Below, one piece after another: positions 49,087-64,000 of a stretch of 64,000 nt of DNA. This DNA comes from Gonatopus flavifemur. Taxonomy: Eukaryota > Arthropoda > Insecta > Hymenoptera > Dryinidae. The number at the start of each line of letters is the position of its first letter. Within the stretch, counting starts at the first letter, position 1. The stretch covers positions 22,976,001-23,040,000 of the forward strand of contig JAFFJZ010000007.1 of the NCBI GenBank assembly GCA_018340375.1, written 5' to 3'. The notes beneath the pieces were generated by a model. The model did not search any database, was not told the origin of the DNA, and worked only from the letters and a program-made list of their open reading frames with translations. A program made the translations under genes and the position numbers.

Positions 49087-49221
49087 TTGACCCCTACCCC
49101 TACCACTGAAGTTTCCAGACCTGTATATACGACCGTGTTCGGAATTTTAGAATTCGGGCCAACGGCGCTTCGGACTAACGGGCTCTCGGGGGTTGAAAAA
49201 AAGAGAAGGGTACCCTTCCAC

Positions 49222-49490
49222 CTTGCTCAATATTCATAAGGGATTGATAAGAACTGTCCTGGAATGGGGGTCTTCTGCGCATGGATTGTTGAATAAAAAA
49301 CAATCAATTATTGTCTGGTTAGAGATATGATGAGAACACCACTAATAAATGTTCTGTTAAAATTGCCTGTGGAACTACCTTTGCATATGAGAACACAAAA
49401 CATATTAGAAAAATATATAGTCAAATTTATTTCTCAGTCTGATCATATGTTAAACAAAAAGCTTGAAATTCACTTTAATGTACTAACGCA
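49222..49490 (+). pseudogene. Non-LTR retrotransposon (LINE) fragment, post-RT region
   Basis: On the + strand a frame reads G-L-I-R-T-V-L-E-W-G-S-S-A-H-G, matching the L-I-R-S-x-L-D-Y-G-S block downstream of the polymerase motifs in Jockey/I-type LINEs. It is followed, after stop codons, by M-R-T-P-L-I-N-V-L and L-P-L-H-M-R-T-Q, as in the same proteins. Only about 85 codons remain and they contain stops and a probable frameshift. The element is long dead and its right part ends at a MITE. Confidence 0.6.
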
Positions 49491-49495
49491 ATCTA

Positions 49496-49716
49496 CACAG
49501 GGAAATTTTCAAACAGACTGCTAATATCCGTACATTGATCATCAATGTGCAGCAAAAAATAAATTTTCTAACCTCAATGTCAAGTGCGACTGCATCGATA
49601 ACTGATGACTGAATAGTGGCCAACGTTGTATGCACATTGGTAATCAATGCGCTTACACTAAAAGTCAAAGTCAGAAATACACGGACATTGACGACCTGTT
49701 TTAGAATTTCTCCGTG
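49496..49716. mobile_element. 221-bp CACGG-type MITE (TSD TA)
   Basis: Ends CACAGGGAAATTTTC and GAATTTCTCCGTG, TA on both sides; the arms share GTACATTGATCATCAATG-like words. It is inserted at the 3' edge of the LINE fragment. Confidence 0.7.
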
Positions 49717-49719
49717 TAG

Positions 49720-50520
49720 CAGCTCAACTATAAAAAAAAAAAAGATTGTCCAAGTCACACATGAAACAATATAAAAATCAAATTCTCTTGGAGAATTTAT
49801 TCAATGAAATCGTATCTGTTGTGTTGTTTTGACAGTAAGAGGTGTTTCCGACAATAGGTACAGAATGTGCACTGTGCGCGAAGCGGTGCTTGATTCACTT
49901 TATCCTCTTATGGGATTGATTCAAAATGAAAATCTTAGTTGATTTTTTCCGTCCACCGTGCACACTATGCGGGTACTGTCGGAAATACTCAAGATGTCAC
50001 GTACTGAACCCGTGCATGACGGATAAACCCATCGAGAATGAATAAACGCTTCAGCATTCAGAGATACCGACATCCTCATCCCAATGGGATTCATTAGGTG
50101 TCCCACCGATTCATTAGCACGTTCCAATGAACAAGTGGCTGATTTTTTGGATGTGATTGAATATTAAATCATGAGAAAGTCTATAGGAAAGCATAGAGCC
50201 CCCAAATTGAATAGAATAGGTTTTTCCTCGATTCGGATTTTCCTTTGCGAACGAAATTCCACGATCGTCGGTTTGATGATTCATTCGATGATTCATTCGA
50301 TGAGATAGTATCTACATTCTGAAGGTAACATATCACGTACTCAATCCAGGCGATCACGAATATCTCAACCTTTCCAGTACTAAGCTATGAAGCAGACGAC
50401 GAAGGATGTTTTCCTCTTCCTCTCTGCATCGAAAATGATGTAAAGAATCTGAAATCGGTAAAAACAAATTTTGAAACATTTTTTCTTTTTCCACTGTGAC
50501 TGACTGATTGGGTCAATTGT
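49720..50520. other. Unassigned DNA with one hairpin
   Basis: 49842-49990 is a small inverted repeat (GTTTCCGACAATAGGTAC and complement GTACTGTCGGAAAT). The rest is rich in GATTCATTC words. No gene. Confidence 0.4.
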
Positions 50521-51204
50521 GTGATTCCTAGGGTTCAGAAGTAACGCATAAAATGTAACAAAGTTACTCGTTACGTTATTCGTTACTTGGTAACGCGTTA
50601 AATTTTTTAGCAAGTAACGATAACGATAAGGTCGTTATTAATTTTTGGTAACTAATAACGGTTTTCGTTATCTTCTTCGTTACTTTGAGGTATGGTTCTT
50701 TCTCAATTTATATGATTTAGATCATACCTATGATACGTTGATAGGTGATTGCTGGTAATTTGTAATGGTCAGGTAAGAAGTGCCCGGAAGGCTATTTACC
50801 CAAAAGCAGTAAAGTCTGTGACCATTTGAGGAGGGCTAGAAACTTCTAGTAATTTTCCTCGGATTCACAAATGATCGTTTTTTGGGTATATTCTTCCAAT
50901 TCTCTAACCGAGTTTTACGACTCTAGGCGCGTTCTGATATGTATAGAATTTACCGAAATTCTCTTCCGAAAACTATCATTTCGCTCTCAACTGTTGTTGT
51001 CAATCACTAAATGTTATAACACGGTTTAAAAGTCGCGACCTTCTTCGCGCAGAACTGTTGAATAAATATTGATGTTTTTTATACAACATTGGGGTGAATT
51101 TCCAAACAAATTTTCAAACCACCCTAGCAGAAATGCTCTAGGCATTCACGAGTTTCGTAACGCTCGCGCTAGCGAAATACTAGACACTTACGAGGGCCTT
51201 ATTA

Positions 51205-51313
51205 CCCTAACAGCACAATGTGTCTCTGGGACGTTTTCTGAACGTTCAGAAAACCTCTCCTACGTTCTATAAACCTTCCATAAACATTCCAGTGGCACGT
51301 TGTGCTGTCTGGG
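51205..51313. mobile_element. 109-bp CCC...GGG element, copy 2 (TSD TA)
   Basis: Ends CCCTAACAGCACAATGTG and CACGTTGTGCTGTCTGGG, TA on both sides. Same family and length as 33249-33357. Confidence 0.82.
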
Positions 51314-51406
51314 TATATACTTGTAAAGCGCTCGTAATACTCGCAAGTATTTGGTGAGGGACTCGCAAGTATCTAGTATTTCGCTGTCGCGAGTGTTACA
51401 AGACTC

Positions 51407-51682
51407 CCCAGCCAGCACAAATGATCAATTTGAATTTATAAAGACTTCCCAAAGACCTCTTGAACAGTCCCCGTTATACGACTGACAATGAATTCCATAT
51501 GAATTTAATGGATTCCAAATCATATTGAATGCCTGAAGAATTCATCATGGAGTTCCGGTAGGACTTCTTTCTGAAAATTAAGTTGATCATTGAGAATTCA
51601 TTTTGAATTCAAAATAGTCATAATGAATGGATATTGATTAGCATAACGGGAGCTCTTTGTGGGAACTCTTGAGCTGTATGGG
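51407..51682. mobile_element. 276-bp CCC...GGG element (TSD TC)
   Basis: Ends CCCAGCCAGCACAAATGATC and GAGCTGTATGGG, TC on both sides. The other arm of the surrounding palindrome keeps the uninterrupted site (GGCATTCACGAGTTTCG, 51141-51157). Inner inverted words ACTTCCCAAAGACC and complement. Confidence 0.82.
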
Positions 51683-51826
51683 TCGTGAATGCCTAGGCGT
51701 TCCTACTAGGGTGATGAAAGTAACGTGAAAGTAACGGTAACGGTAACTTCGTTAAGTTCTTGATAATGCAACGTTAACTGTAACGAGTTACTTTTTTAGG
51801 GTAACGTTTCGAACCCTGGTGATTCC

Positions 51827-52900
51827 TGATTATAACTCATTTGGAATAGTGTAACTTCCATATTAGTGTCTTAATGTGATTTTGATTCCGAATCGTAATA
51901 TGAATCATTGGGTACTATAGAATCCAGTCGGCCATGCCCGGATCGAGTCCGATTGAAAAATAGGGCCTATCCCGGGAGGAAACCCAATTGTCTACAGATG
52001 TGTCCAATCGACTCAATCCCTATGGACTTTAATTGGGTCAATTGTGCGATCCCTATTTACAACTCGTTCGGAATACTGTCCCTTGTATATCAATTTTTCA
52101 TTGTGTTTACCATCCTGTATCGCCATATGAATCATTCCCTACTATAGAATACAATCGGCTATTCTCCTAACGAATCTGATTCCAAACGTAAAATATTTTT
52201 AATTGGAAAAATACTCAATGAATTCAATTCGCTTGCAATGTTCACGTTCCCCATTCGTTCCAATTGATTCATTCCGTACATACACCGATTGTTTCTCAAG
52301 TAAGTACAGTGATTAATTCGTCCGCATGCTCATTAAATCCAGTTGTATGCAATCGGGATATCGACTGCACAATGTTCTGAAACAATCTCATTTATCTCTC
52401 ATTAACAACATTCTTCACTTATAATGGGATCTCTCCCATTGAATCTGATTATCCATTCCATCTCAACATCACTGAGCAAATGCCAATCTCTCCCCATTCA
52501 TCCACCCATTGATTTTCTCATTGATTCTGAATCACGAAAATCCCCGATTTTCTATATCCAATCCATCATTTGATTCTGATTTGATCACGATCAGTGAAAT
52601 GATCATTGAATCCTATCAAATTTCATATGAAAATCGAAACGGTCAAGAGTGTCCCTTGTTTCACCTGTATATCCCTCATTCAATACCATTCAAGGAAGCC
52701 TGTGTATTGGTGCCTATTCAAGCCAACCAATTCTGATTGAAGTTCAATCGCCAAAAATCGATGCTCCAAAGTACGTACGATTCATTTAATCAGATTTGGT
52801 CGGTTATTATTTCTTTGCATATTGAAAGAAAACATATTCTTATTATTTATACATCAATAATCGAAATGTGAAATTATTATGGGTGTCTGCGCATGTAAAT
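51827..52900. repeat. Imperfect direct repeat and GATTC-rich DNA
   Basis: The sequence that hosted the hAT (50511-50528 plus 51827-51935) recurs at 52035-52165 (TAATTGGGTCAATTGTG, TGAATCATTCCCTACTATAG). From 52190 on, words like ATTCATTCC and GATTCTGATT are unusually dense. No gene recognised. Confidence 0.5.
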
Positions 52901-52902
52901 AG

Positions 52903-53084
52903 GGTGAACTACCCAGCAGATGAATTAAAGAAGCAACTGTTGAAAATTTCTGCTACATTAAAATAATCCGTTTGTTCTCACAACAGAAGTAACTTCTTGT
53001 GAGAACAATCGAATTATTTTAATGTAGCAGGAATTGTCAATACTTCCTTCTTTTATGAATCGTTCACCTACTGGGTAGTTCACC
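52903..53084. repeat. 182-bp palindromic element
   Basis: Ends GGTGAACTACCCAGCAG and CTACTGGGTAGTTCACC are inverted. Inner arms CTGCTACATTAAAATAAT and ATTATTTTAATGTAGCAG are exact. If the ends are read as CCCAG...CTGGG, TA flanks both sides. Confidence 0.65.
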
Positions 53085-54840
53085 ATATCACTGGTAACGA
53101 GCGGACTGAAAAATTTGCAAAGAAATCTTTGAATCTTCCGGAACCTGAGAAAGTTAAATATTACGGCGGTATAAAGCTGGAATTTCGAAAAAAACTTCTT
53201 TTGAAAAATTCAAAATTTGGGCTTTGTACTGCAATAGGAAAAGTACTCAATATTGTTTACTGGAAATTTCAGACCTTTTCATGAATTCAGTTCAGAGAAT
53301 TCTTGCCGAGAAAATGTTTACTCAGTCGATACGCACGGTATCTCCCGAAGGGAAACGTTCAATGGGATGCTACTTGATCGATTTCTGGGTCAACAAAGCT
53401 TAAACAACGTTTAATCAAAACCTGGCTGCTTGCTCTACGGCTCCTAGGTTCAGCTTTATTCCGTACACGTGCCTAATGAAAGTTTGAAAATTCTTTCGGA
53501 GAGTTTACAATTCTTCAATACGAGAAGTTTCCAAAAACTGTGGTAATAATTTTGCAAGTATGAATTGAAGAAGTATTTTTGATATGAGCCTACAACTGAG
53601 TTAGATATGAATTTAATCCACGCCGCCCCCGAATTGACACATATATATATATGGAGATATCATTATATCTGATCAGATCTGAATCAGATCTAGCCAGAAT
53701 TAATAAGTTATTCAGATATGTCATTGTAAAATTCGATTTGAAAATCAAATTTGCTGATCAGGGTTGGTATCTGTGGTCCAGCCCGGGGTTGTGGAGCCCA
53801 TTGGGTTTTTTCGGGTGGTCATAGGCTGAAAAACCCTCTCAAAAATCCATTTGAAACTGTTAAAAGCCCCGAAAGGGAAAATTTTTTGAATTATATACTA
53901 AACCATATATAATTCAATATAGTTTATAAACAATCTATATAAATGATATGTATAAGATTTTAAAATTTTTCCACTCGGTACGTTTAATTAAGTGATTATT
54001 TTATTTAGTAGTCGTTTATTTCTTCTTTTTAAATCTGAATCAGTGGAATTACACTGATTCTGTCATCATAAACATATCACTGGTTTGAATTGATTGAATT
54101 TCCGTACGTAACCGATAAATATCTATTATCCCATTGGTGACCGAAGATCCAAACACATGAAAATATCTTCAACTTTGCTACACTTTCATAAGTGCATTGG
54201 GGACAATTTTCACTTATCTTGGAATATACGCCATAAAGATGGTTTCAAATGAATTCAGTTCGATAAAATTTCAATCAATTTCAATCTATTTCTATTCTCC
54301 ATCTGAACAAGGGAATATTCTAGTGATATTATATAAATATAATGTGCTACCAGGGATATTATAAGCAAAAAGTGATGTATCCGTATCTCTGATGCAACAC
54401 AAATTTCACAGATTAAAAATATGATTCCATAACTGAAACAACAATCACAAATATTTTTACATGATATTGTGCTAATATTATACAACAATTATGAATTTTT
54501 TAATCACTTGAATCTAACTGGTATATTTTAACATATCCCAACATTACGAATTTATTTCTCTGAACATATCTTGCAAATGATTGGAACAAAATAATATGAT
54601 GGTGGTCAATATTAATTACAACATTCCTATGATTCAAATCAGTTCCTCTCATTTCAGTTTCGTATTGGAAATTCTTGATTGGTTACACAAAATAAAACTT
54701 TTTGCTGAATTTTAAGATAAACGCAAGAAACTGTAAAATCCAATTTGAATCATGGCGACGTAACTCGAATTGCAGTAGGGTGCATTTATAGTTAGAGTAA
54801 ATTGCACTACAAAATTTCACTAGTTCCAAACTTGATCACG
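53085..54840. other. No recognised gene
   Basis: Contains a short (AT)n tract at 53641-53652 and a GC-richer stretch at 53760-53880 without an identifiable frame. Otherwise AT-rich unassigned DNA. Confidence 0.35.
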
Positions 54841-54896
54841 CACTGTTAGAAATTTCTGAATTAATTTTAATGTCTTTGCTGGAAGGTTTTTTTTAG

Positions 54897-55169
54897 TACG
54901 TGCATGAATTCAGTTTCATACACATTTTACATTAAATTTCATGTAAACTATAGTACAGTCAACTGGAGTGAAGCCGATCACCGAGGGGTGAAGATGATCA
55001 TACAATTTTGATGCTCCAATCGGCATTTATCCCTTAAAAAATGCTGTATCCAAAAAATCGCCTTCACCCCGGTGTGATCGGCTTCACTCCAGTTTACGGT
55101 ATAATCTTTTTCATGTTTTTGTACATTAAATTTGATGTAGAATGTGTATGAATCTGAATTCATGTACGC
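54897..55169. repeat. Two nested hairpins
   Basis: Outer arms: TGCATGAATTCAG, then TACATTAAATTT, with inverted copies on the right. The inner element at 54961-55094 has ends AACTGGAGTGAAGCCGATCA and TGATCGGCTTCACTCCAGTT, perfectly inverted. Words AGAAATTTCTG and its complement just outside suggest a further layer. Confidence 0.7.
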
Positions 55170-55209
55170 GATTGAAAAGAAAATTCCAGATATTTCTGAC
55201 AGAGTACAT

Positions 55210-57240
55210 TATATGAAAAATCATATAATCATACGGTGAAAATTAAAAATCAGTAGATTACAGTAAAAAATAGTGAGGCAAATTGGTCCAATTTGATTAA
55301 ATCTGATCAAACCCGCTTGAATTCAGTGAACCCAGTATTTTTTAGAGAAAGAACCGAGCTTTTTTCGACCCTGTCGCTAATTTGATTCAATCATTTCTCA
55401 GATTTTGGCAAGTAGATTTTATGATCTAGTCATCAATTCCCAAGTTTCTTTATTACTTTTGTTCCGCACGGATGCGGCTGGAAGAATTTATTAATATATT
55501 TTTTTTCTCCCAAGTAAACGCGGTTCAGATGTTTGTTGAATTTCGCTCATGAAAACTGAAAAATCATTCAAATAAAAGTACAACATTAAATTTCTGTTAT
55601 TTACTTTTGTTAAAATTCATCAAATTTTGTTCAATATTTAAATCTTGTTGAGGACAATTCCACAAAAATACAAACCCTTTATCATTATGAAAAAAACACT
55701 GAAACATGTTCTGAGATTCTTTCAAGAATAATTTCATTTTCCAACTGCATTTTTTCCGACCAAAGTGGTAATCCATTATACCAAGATCATAGAAAAAAAA
55801 TTATATATATCAAGTATTTAGATAGATCTTTAACGCTTATCTTATAAATTCAATCATGTATTTATTCTTATCTATATTTAATATTCCCAACATATATCCT
55901 CCTTTCCCATGTATAATTTAAAATTAATTAACCGATACTTCATCGGTGTACGTATTTATATGATAGATTTGAAGAAATTAATTCCCTCTTTTATTCTTTG
56001 ATTCGTTGATATAAGGTTTTCTGTTTCTGTTTGGAATTTGAATGATATTTGCTTAACAAATTTGATTGTCTGGAAATTTCACTGATATAAAGATCAATGA
56101 GAGGATTGAAAATTGATAAAACTTCGTTCATCGAAGATTTAGAAAAGTAATTTTTCACAATTAATCTTCAACTCTTATCTGATTTCTGATAAAAATTTGA
56201 CTTGCCAAATCTTTTGATGAATCAATTCTGTATCGATCGATCCACCCACGAAAGTAACAATAATTTTTCAAGTGACATTGAGTTTCTGGGCGAAAGGAGA
56301 AATCTCTCAATGAACACGGATAATAAAACTTTGGTTTATATCTGCATGCCATAATAAGACTCAGCTGATTGATAAACGAGTAATTCCTGTGAATCATAGA
56401 GAAGATAATGAGATGGGTCATCGGTGGTTTTCGTCATCATATTCCTGTTCATTTCTTGTGTATTCAGCAAAATTCATTTCCTTGGAATCGACATTCAAAT
56501 ACATAGACGCTCAACGAGCACATAATAATACCGCGTTTCATAATTCCTGTACATTGAAGAAATTATGGCGCAATCTCCCTTTATTGCATTCGAATTCTTC
56601 TACTTCTCTTATTTCTATACAGTGTGAAAATACTTTGTTAAATTTACTGAAATTTGTCGGGAAGCAATCAAATCGATCACAACCGTGCACGGAAAATCAA
56701 TATTAATGGAAATAACTATTTAACTTGTAAGCACATATGGACCCATTTTTTTCGTTGGAATAACAATTTTCTTCATTGATTCAACTAATTGAAAAAATAA
56801 ATTATTTAAAATTGGTTAAATCAATCCAAAAATTTGTTTTACTTGCAACATTTTCATATTTTTTACCATGTTTTGAAGAAAAAATGGAAGAAAAATGAAG
56901 AAATTTTACAAGATCAAGGAAAACTTTCCTAAAGACAGGTGATGAAATTTTGCAAAAAATTTGGCGAATTCATTGTATTTTTCGGGAGAATTATTGAAAC
57001 ATTATTATATTTTTATTACATTTTCGAGTTTTTCTGTAAGTCAATTGCTGCCTGAATTATCGAACAATTTTTCAATAAATTTACAGATTCTTCTACATCG
57101 TACGATCCAAAAATTTCGTGCTACAAGTCAAAAAGTTATTTAGTTGACATACGATCCTTTTTAAAAATTATTTCGAGCGGAAATTTAGTTGAATTTAGAA
57201 ATTTTCATTTTTGCTTTTCTTTTTTTTCTGCAACCTTTCT
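55210..57240. other. AT-rich DNA, repeat-poor, no recognised gene
   Basis: Unlike the preceding 20 kb, few MITE ends are seen here. Frames are short and without motifs. It is probably first-intron or upstream DNA of Cdk4. Confidence 0.4.
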
Positions 57241-57670
57241 GCTCTCCTCCAACCTTTCTCTTTCAGGTAATCCGATATGAAATACAACCACGTAGCAGCT
57301 GTCCTTCGTACATAGTACTGTAGAATCCTACCTAATAATAAGCTACCAGCGATCCAAAAACGCTCTACCTTGTCCTATAGCACGCAACACCACAAGGTAG
57401 CTGGAGACAACTTTCAAAGTAAAAGATGCTTAAATATTCATGCAACGCTCAACTACTACCGATTCTTCTAACCAAGTCCATAAAATACTTGAACCCCCAT
57501 GATACCCATAGCCCTACTCCCTCTTCAAGGACCTGAGAACGTCTCTGAACCCGAACTTTTACTTACCGCTGCTCGCTGCATAACAGTTTCCTGGTTGGAC
57601 AGAAGATTATTCGTCAGCACATTCGTTGTTATACGTCGGCTCGATTCACAGCGTTAAACCGGTGATCTGT
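57241..57670. promoter_or_regulatory. Candidate promoter/5' exon region upstream of Cdk4
   Basis: This interval is richer in G+C than its flanks. On the + strand a long pyrimidine tract ends in CTTTCAG at 57264, a good acceptor shape. On the minus strand GCAGCG followed by GTAAGT (boundary at 57577/57576) is a consensus donor after a GC-richer stretch. Either could mark a non-coding exon of Cdk4 or of a divergent gene. No coding frame supports the choice. Confidence 0.25.
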
Positions 57671-59608
57671 GCGAAAAAACTCAACTTTTCCGTAACTTCT
57701 TGACAGTAGAATCCACTGAAATTTGAAGATCGTGAAAGAGGGAACGGTATAAAACATCAATTATTATGTGTTTTATAATAACATTCTCATGATATTTCAA
57801 AACTTAAAAATCTTATTAGCATTCTGAAATCGATACATGCTTTGAGGAAAAACAGTGTTAAATGGTACGGTAGCGGTAAGTGCGAATCGATAACCATCTA
57901 AAATTATGTAAATATTCTTTGGTTTAATTGCACACATTTCTTGGAGAAAAAATGATTTCATTCGCCATTTATGTTGAGTATCGATCAACACTTTGTTGAT
58001 AATGAAGAAGGGTTGATCTTTTGCATGTGAGCAATCCATTTGACTTTGGATATCCGTTTGTCAATTACAAGTTACCTAAGAACAACCTCAATTACTACTG
58101 CGCAATATTCATTCAAAGACATTTCCCGAATCACCAGAGAAACGTTCTAAATTTATGTGATTATAGAATATCAGAATTTCGATTTACGTTACGTTTTTGT
58201 GCATTTAACGATATAAATCCGCAGGAATCAATCAAGACTGTTTTATAAGTGTAATATTGGGAAGTATATAAACAAATAGAGGAAAATTCATGAATATTCA
58301 TTATAAATAATCGTATTTTCTCCGTACTCTCAACGGCGAACCACGATCTATTTCTCATGTTTTGATGATGTTATGATCTGCTCAGCTCATCAGATAATGG
58401 AAATCTCCACAATTCTCACATTTCTCAATCTACTATCAGCGTATTTAGTTTCTAAACTTCTTTTTTGTACATAACATTGATGAACAAAAAATTGACTTTT
58501 TTTGATTCAATCCAATCGTTTTTAAATGAGATGAAAAATGTGAAATCCTTTAAATCTGTTTTCAATTAATTTTTAAAATGAAATCTAATGACACCGTACA
58601 GAAACATGATTTAAGTGCAAATGCCGAGGCGAGAAATCTTTCTTGCGTCATACTTTTTATCTTTCCGCTTCGTGCATAACAGAAAAATCCTCAAAAAAAC
58701 ATCTGTCCCTTTCAGGAAAGCAATATCGAGATGATTTTACCTTCATTTTATCAGTTTGAAAATTGAATTCCTTGTTATTATAATAATTGAATATATACAA
58801 CGTCAATGCTCTCGATTCTATTGGCTACAATGGAAATCAATTGATCAGAAAATTCCAATGGAACGATTGTAAATTGAGTTTGTTCTATCATAACGTACTG
58901 TTGAATGAATTTGTAGCAAGTCATCCTCGATCCATGATAACGAATCCCTAAATTAAAACGGACAAAATATGGACCCAACAGCCAACTTCTAGCAATAATA
59001 ATCAAAATGAATGTACGTATCAATATTTTTCCCGCTCATCCCAATTGAATATAATTCATAAATTCTTCGCTTCAATTGGAAATGAATTATCTTGATATAA
59101 GGATAATAATGTAACATATTTTGATTTTTCTCAATTTTATTAATTCAAGAAAAACTGTACTCTTCACTTTTAAATAAAATTAGAGAAGCAGTTTCTTCAT
59201 GGTGTAGTACAACACCTCTGTACCTTACAACCCGACCGCAGGTGTGTCGATGTGCAGATGTTCGAATACGGAACGTACAATACGCACAAGGTGCGCTTAA
59301 AAAATGGCGTACACATACGTGTAAAAATATTCACACAATTTCATTGATTATTTATTCCTGTATTCAGTTTATTTATTATTATCGGTAAATGAATCGATTT
59401 TAGAAATTATTTCACACACAAAAACTCCCTGTTACAACTAAAATAATTGCAGCTACAGTTTAGCTATTACAGCTATTACAGCCACAGTAAGAATCCATAG
59501 ATTTTGTGTTTGATATTTAGATAGCAAAACAATGTCTATCGTATAGCTAATAATTTTTTTTTTCGTGTATAAAGTACTATCTAATTCGATTTTAATTTTA
59601 TTTTACAG
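57671..59608. other. Probable first-intron or upstream DNA of Cdk4
   Basis: No recognised coding sequence. Near 59445-59570, AGCTACAGTTTAGCT-like words and TTTTTTTTTCGTGTA suggest a decayed CACGG-type MITE. The interval ends in a TTTTATTTTACAG acceptor. Confidence 0.4.
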
Positions 59609-62727
<3,119 letters not shown>

Positions 62728-63880
62728 TGTTCGATTTACAAAAATGTTGCCTCTACATGTGACAAGACTAAGAAAATCAAGTTCTCTTAACAAAAAATAA
62801 TTTATTATTTTTTGAAATGTTAATTTTTCTAGAAAAGTACAATCATATTTCCAGGTGCAAAGCCAAAATATTATTTTTAATGATTTCTTGTAATTAAGTA
62901 TAGTTTTTTGTTTTTTTTTATACAAACTTCATTTATACAATCTCTTTTTGTAGAAAAAAAAAAACTGTTATCCGTAATGTTACACTCGGAGCGGGTTAGA
63001 AAACAAATCGTGGTGTTTATTGTGAATAATATTGCAACAGTTTTTTCTCCTTATCATTAGTAAAAGTTTGATCCTAATTGTATTCCATCGTATTCCATCT
63101 GTCGCGATCAAAGTTTTATTATCATCGTTGTAATTTTGCTCAATATCCTTATATTTATTTGAATGAATGTTTGCATTCTAGTTACGTTTATTTGTATTAT
63201 TAGTATCGTCATACCGATATTGTTTGTAGAATCAAGTCTTTATTTTTTATACGTTATGTATGTTAATCCTGTGTAAGGTATTTAAAATCGTATTTCTGAA
63301 TTATCAAATTGAAAAGTGTAAGAAAATCACGTAATTAGAGTAAACCCTGAATACTGGAATGGGTAAGAACTGCTCATTCACATGTCTGTGTATATATTTG
63401 TAAAAGTTGGAAATAGTAGTATTTATTGATAAGTGTATTTGTAAGAAAATAGATTCAATAAGATTCTTCTTAAGACTGGGGCCCTATTGACCCATTAGAA
63501 TAATTTGAATGATACATTCATCTTCTAAAAACGAACCAGAAAATACTGCCATATTTTGTACGTATTTTAATATCAATTGTAGAAACATAAATATTATGTT
63601 TTATCTATTACCGGTAATTCATGATGAAATATCACTTATGAAGAATCTAAAAATGATTATTCCACTCAAAAAACAAGTGGAATAATCGTTAAAATAATTT
63701 GTGCAATGTTTCGTCGAGAAATTCTGGTTTTATACATACCTATGTACATTAAGTTTGTATAAATTTCAATATTTATATATGCTCCACATTGAACAATGCA
63801 TTAGAATTTAGTATGTAACAAATATAATGGACAAAGTTAAAGACTGCATCACAAAATAAATATTTTATAGTTTTATTTGA
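62728..63880 (+). other. Cdk4: Cdk4 3' UTR with poly(A) signal
   Basis: AT-rich, without long frames. The first canonical AATAAA that I find after the stop is at 63855-63860, so the UTR is probably about 1.15 kb. A variant signal could end it earlier. Confidence 0.45.
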
Positions 63881-64000
63881 TGTTTATTCATTAAATTCCC
63901 ACATATTTGACTGTATTCTATGATAATTAGAACTTTTGCTAGAATTTTTAAATGCACCCTTCGCATCTATCCATTCGACTTTCTCCATGAATCAGAAGAC
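63881..64000. other. Sequence downstream of Cdk4
   Basis: Nothing recognised in the last 120 bases. Confidence 0.3.

Larger units (their letters stand above)
45315..49145. repeat. Outer inverted repeat enclosing a transposon nest
   Basis: The left arm 45315-45413 (GTCTGGAAACTTCAGTGG ... CAGCCATAAGGTGTCGCC) has its inverted copy split between 48227-48290 and 49103-49145. The arms are interrupted by a hAT (48299-48855) and by the palindrome 48868-49086. Between the arms sit 45422-47114, 47312-47782 and 47959-48225. Confidence 0.65.
51121..51712. repeat. Palindromic element nested in the hAT
   Basis: ACCCTAGCAGAAATGCTCTA and the inverted GCGTTCCTACTAGGGT form the ends. Next inside are CGTAACGCTCGCGCTAGCG and CGCTGTCGCGAGTGTTAC. 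The two arms are broken by two CCC...GGG elements. Confidence 0.7.
50529..51818. mobile_element. 1.29-kb hAT element (TSD GTGATTCC) with nested insertions
   Basis: Ends TAGGGTTCAGAAGTAACG and CGTTTCGAACCCTG are flanked by perfect GTGATTCC copies (50521-50528, 51819-51826). Subterminal arrays of GTAACG/CGTTAC words occur on both sides. A neighbouring repeat of the host sequence (52035-52160, TTGTGCGATCCCTATTTAC) shows the empty site. Its interior is occupied by further elements rather than a transposase. Confidence 0.93.

Overview
The window looks like nuclear DNA of an insect: AT-rich, with split genes, canonical GT-AG introns, an AATAAA poly(A) signal and a very dense load of small DNA transposons. 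The only gene recognised with confidence is an insect Cdk4 (the single orthologue of vertebrate CDK4/CDK6). Its coding exons lie at 59.6-62.7 kb on the + strand, with a 3' UTR running to about 63.9 kb. The species cannot be fixed from sequence alone; the kinase and the repeat load would fit a hymenopteran, but that is a guess.

Layout. 0-1 kb: a decayed mariner transposase, interrupted at the window edge by a MITE. 1-31 kb: no confident host gene; an interspersed repeat landscape of palindromic MITEs, hAT elements and degenerate repeats. 31.6-36.6 kb: a composite TIR element carrying a second, truncated copy of Cdk4 exons 2-3 and littered with later insertions (a deleted mariner, three ~500-bp fold-back elements, TTAA-flanked elements). 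36.7-38.5 kb: a more CpG-rich stretch that could hold a promoter or 5' exon. 38.5-59.6 kb: more nested repeats, including two deep nests at 43.6-49.1 kb and 50.5-51.8 kb, a LINE fragment, and then repeat-poor AT-rich DNA. 59.6-63.9 kb: Cdk4. Its third intron holds a 1.43-kb TIR element of the same family that carries the captured copy.

Main result. The truncated Cdk4 copy is not a simple tandem duplicate. It is bounded by the terminal inverted repeats of the same element family that sits in intron 3 of the intact gene. Its right edge coincides with the element terminus, and a 2-bp direct repeat flanks the whole 5-kb unit. I read this as transposon capture (transduplication) of a cell-cycle kinase segment. 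Comparing the two loci gives reciprocal empty sites for at least six transposon insertions, so target-site duplications can be read directly. Two MITE groups stand out. One has CCC...GGG ends and the other CACGG or CACTG ends, and both leave a 2-bp duplication of variable sequence rather than the TA of Tc1/mariner. Nine hAT-type elements with (near-)perfect 8-bp duplications and two PIF/Harbinger-like elements are also delimited.

All boundaries, identities and duplications were read by eye; no alignment or database search was run.
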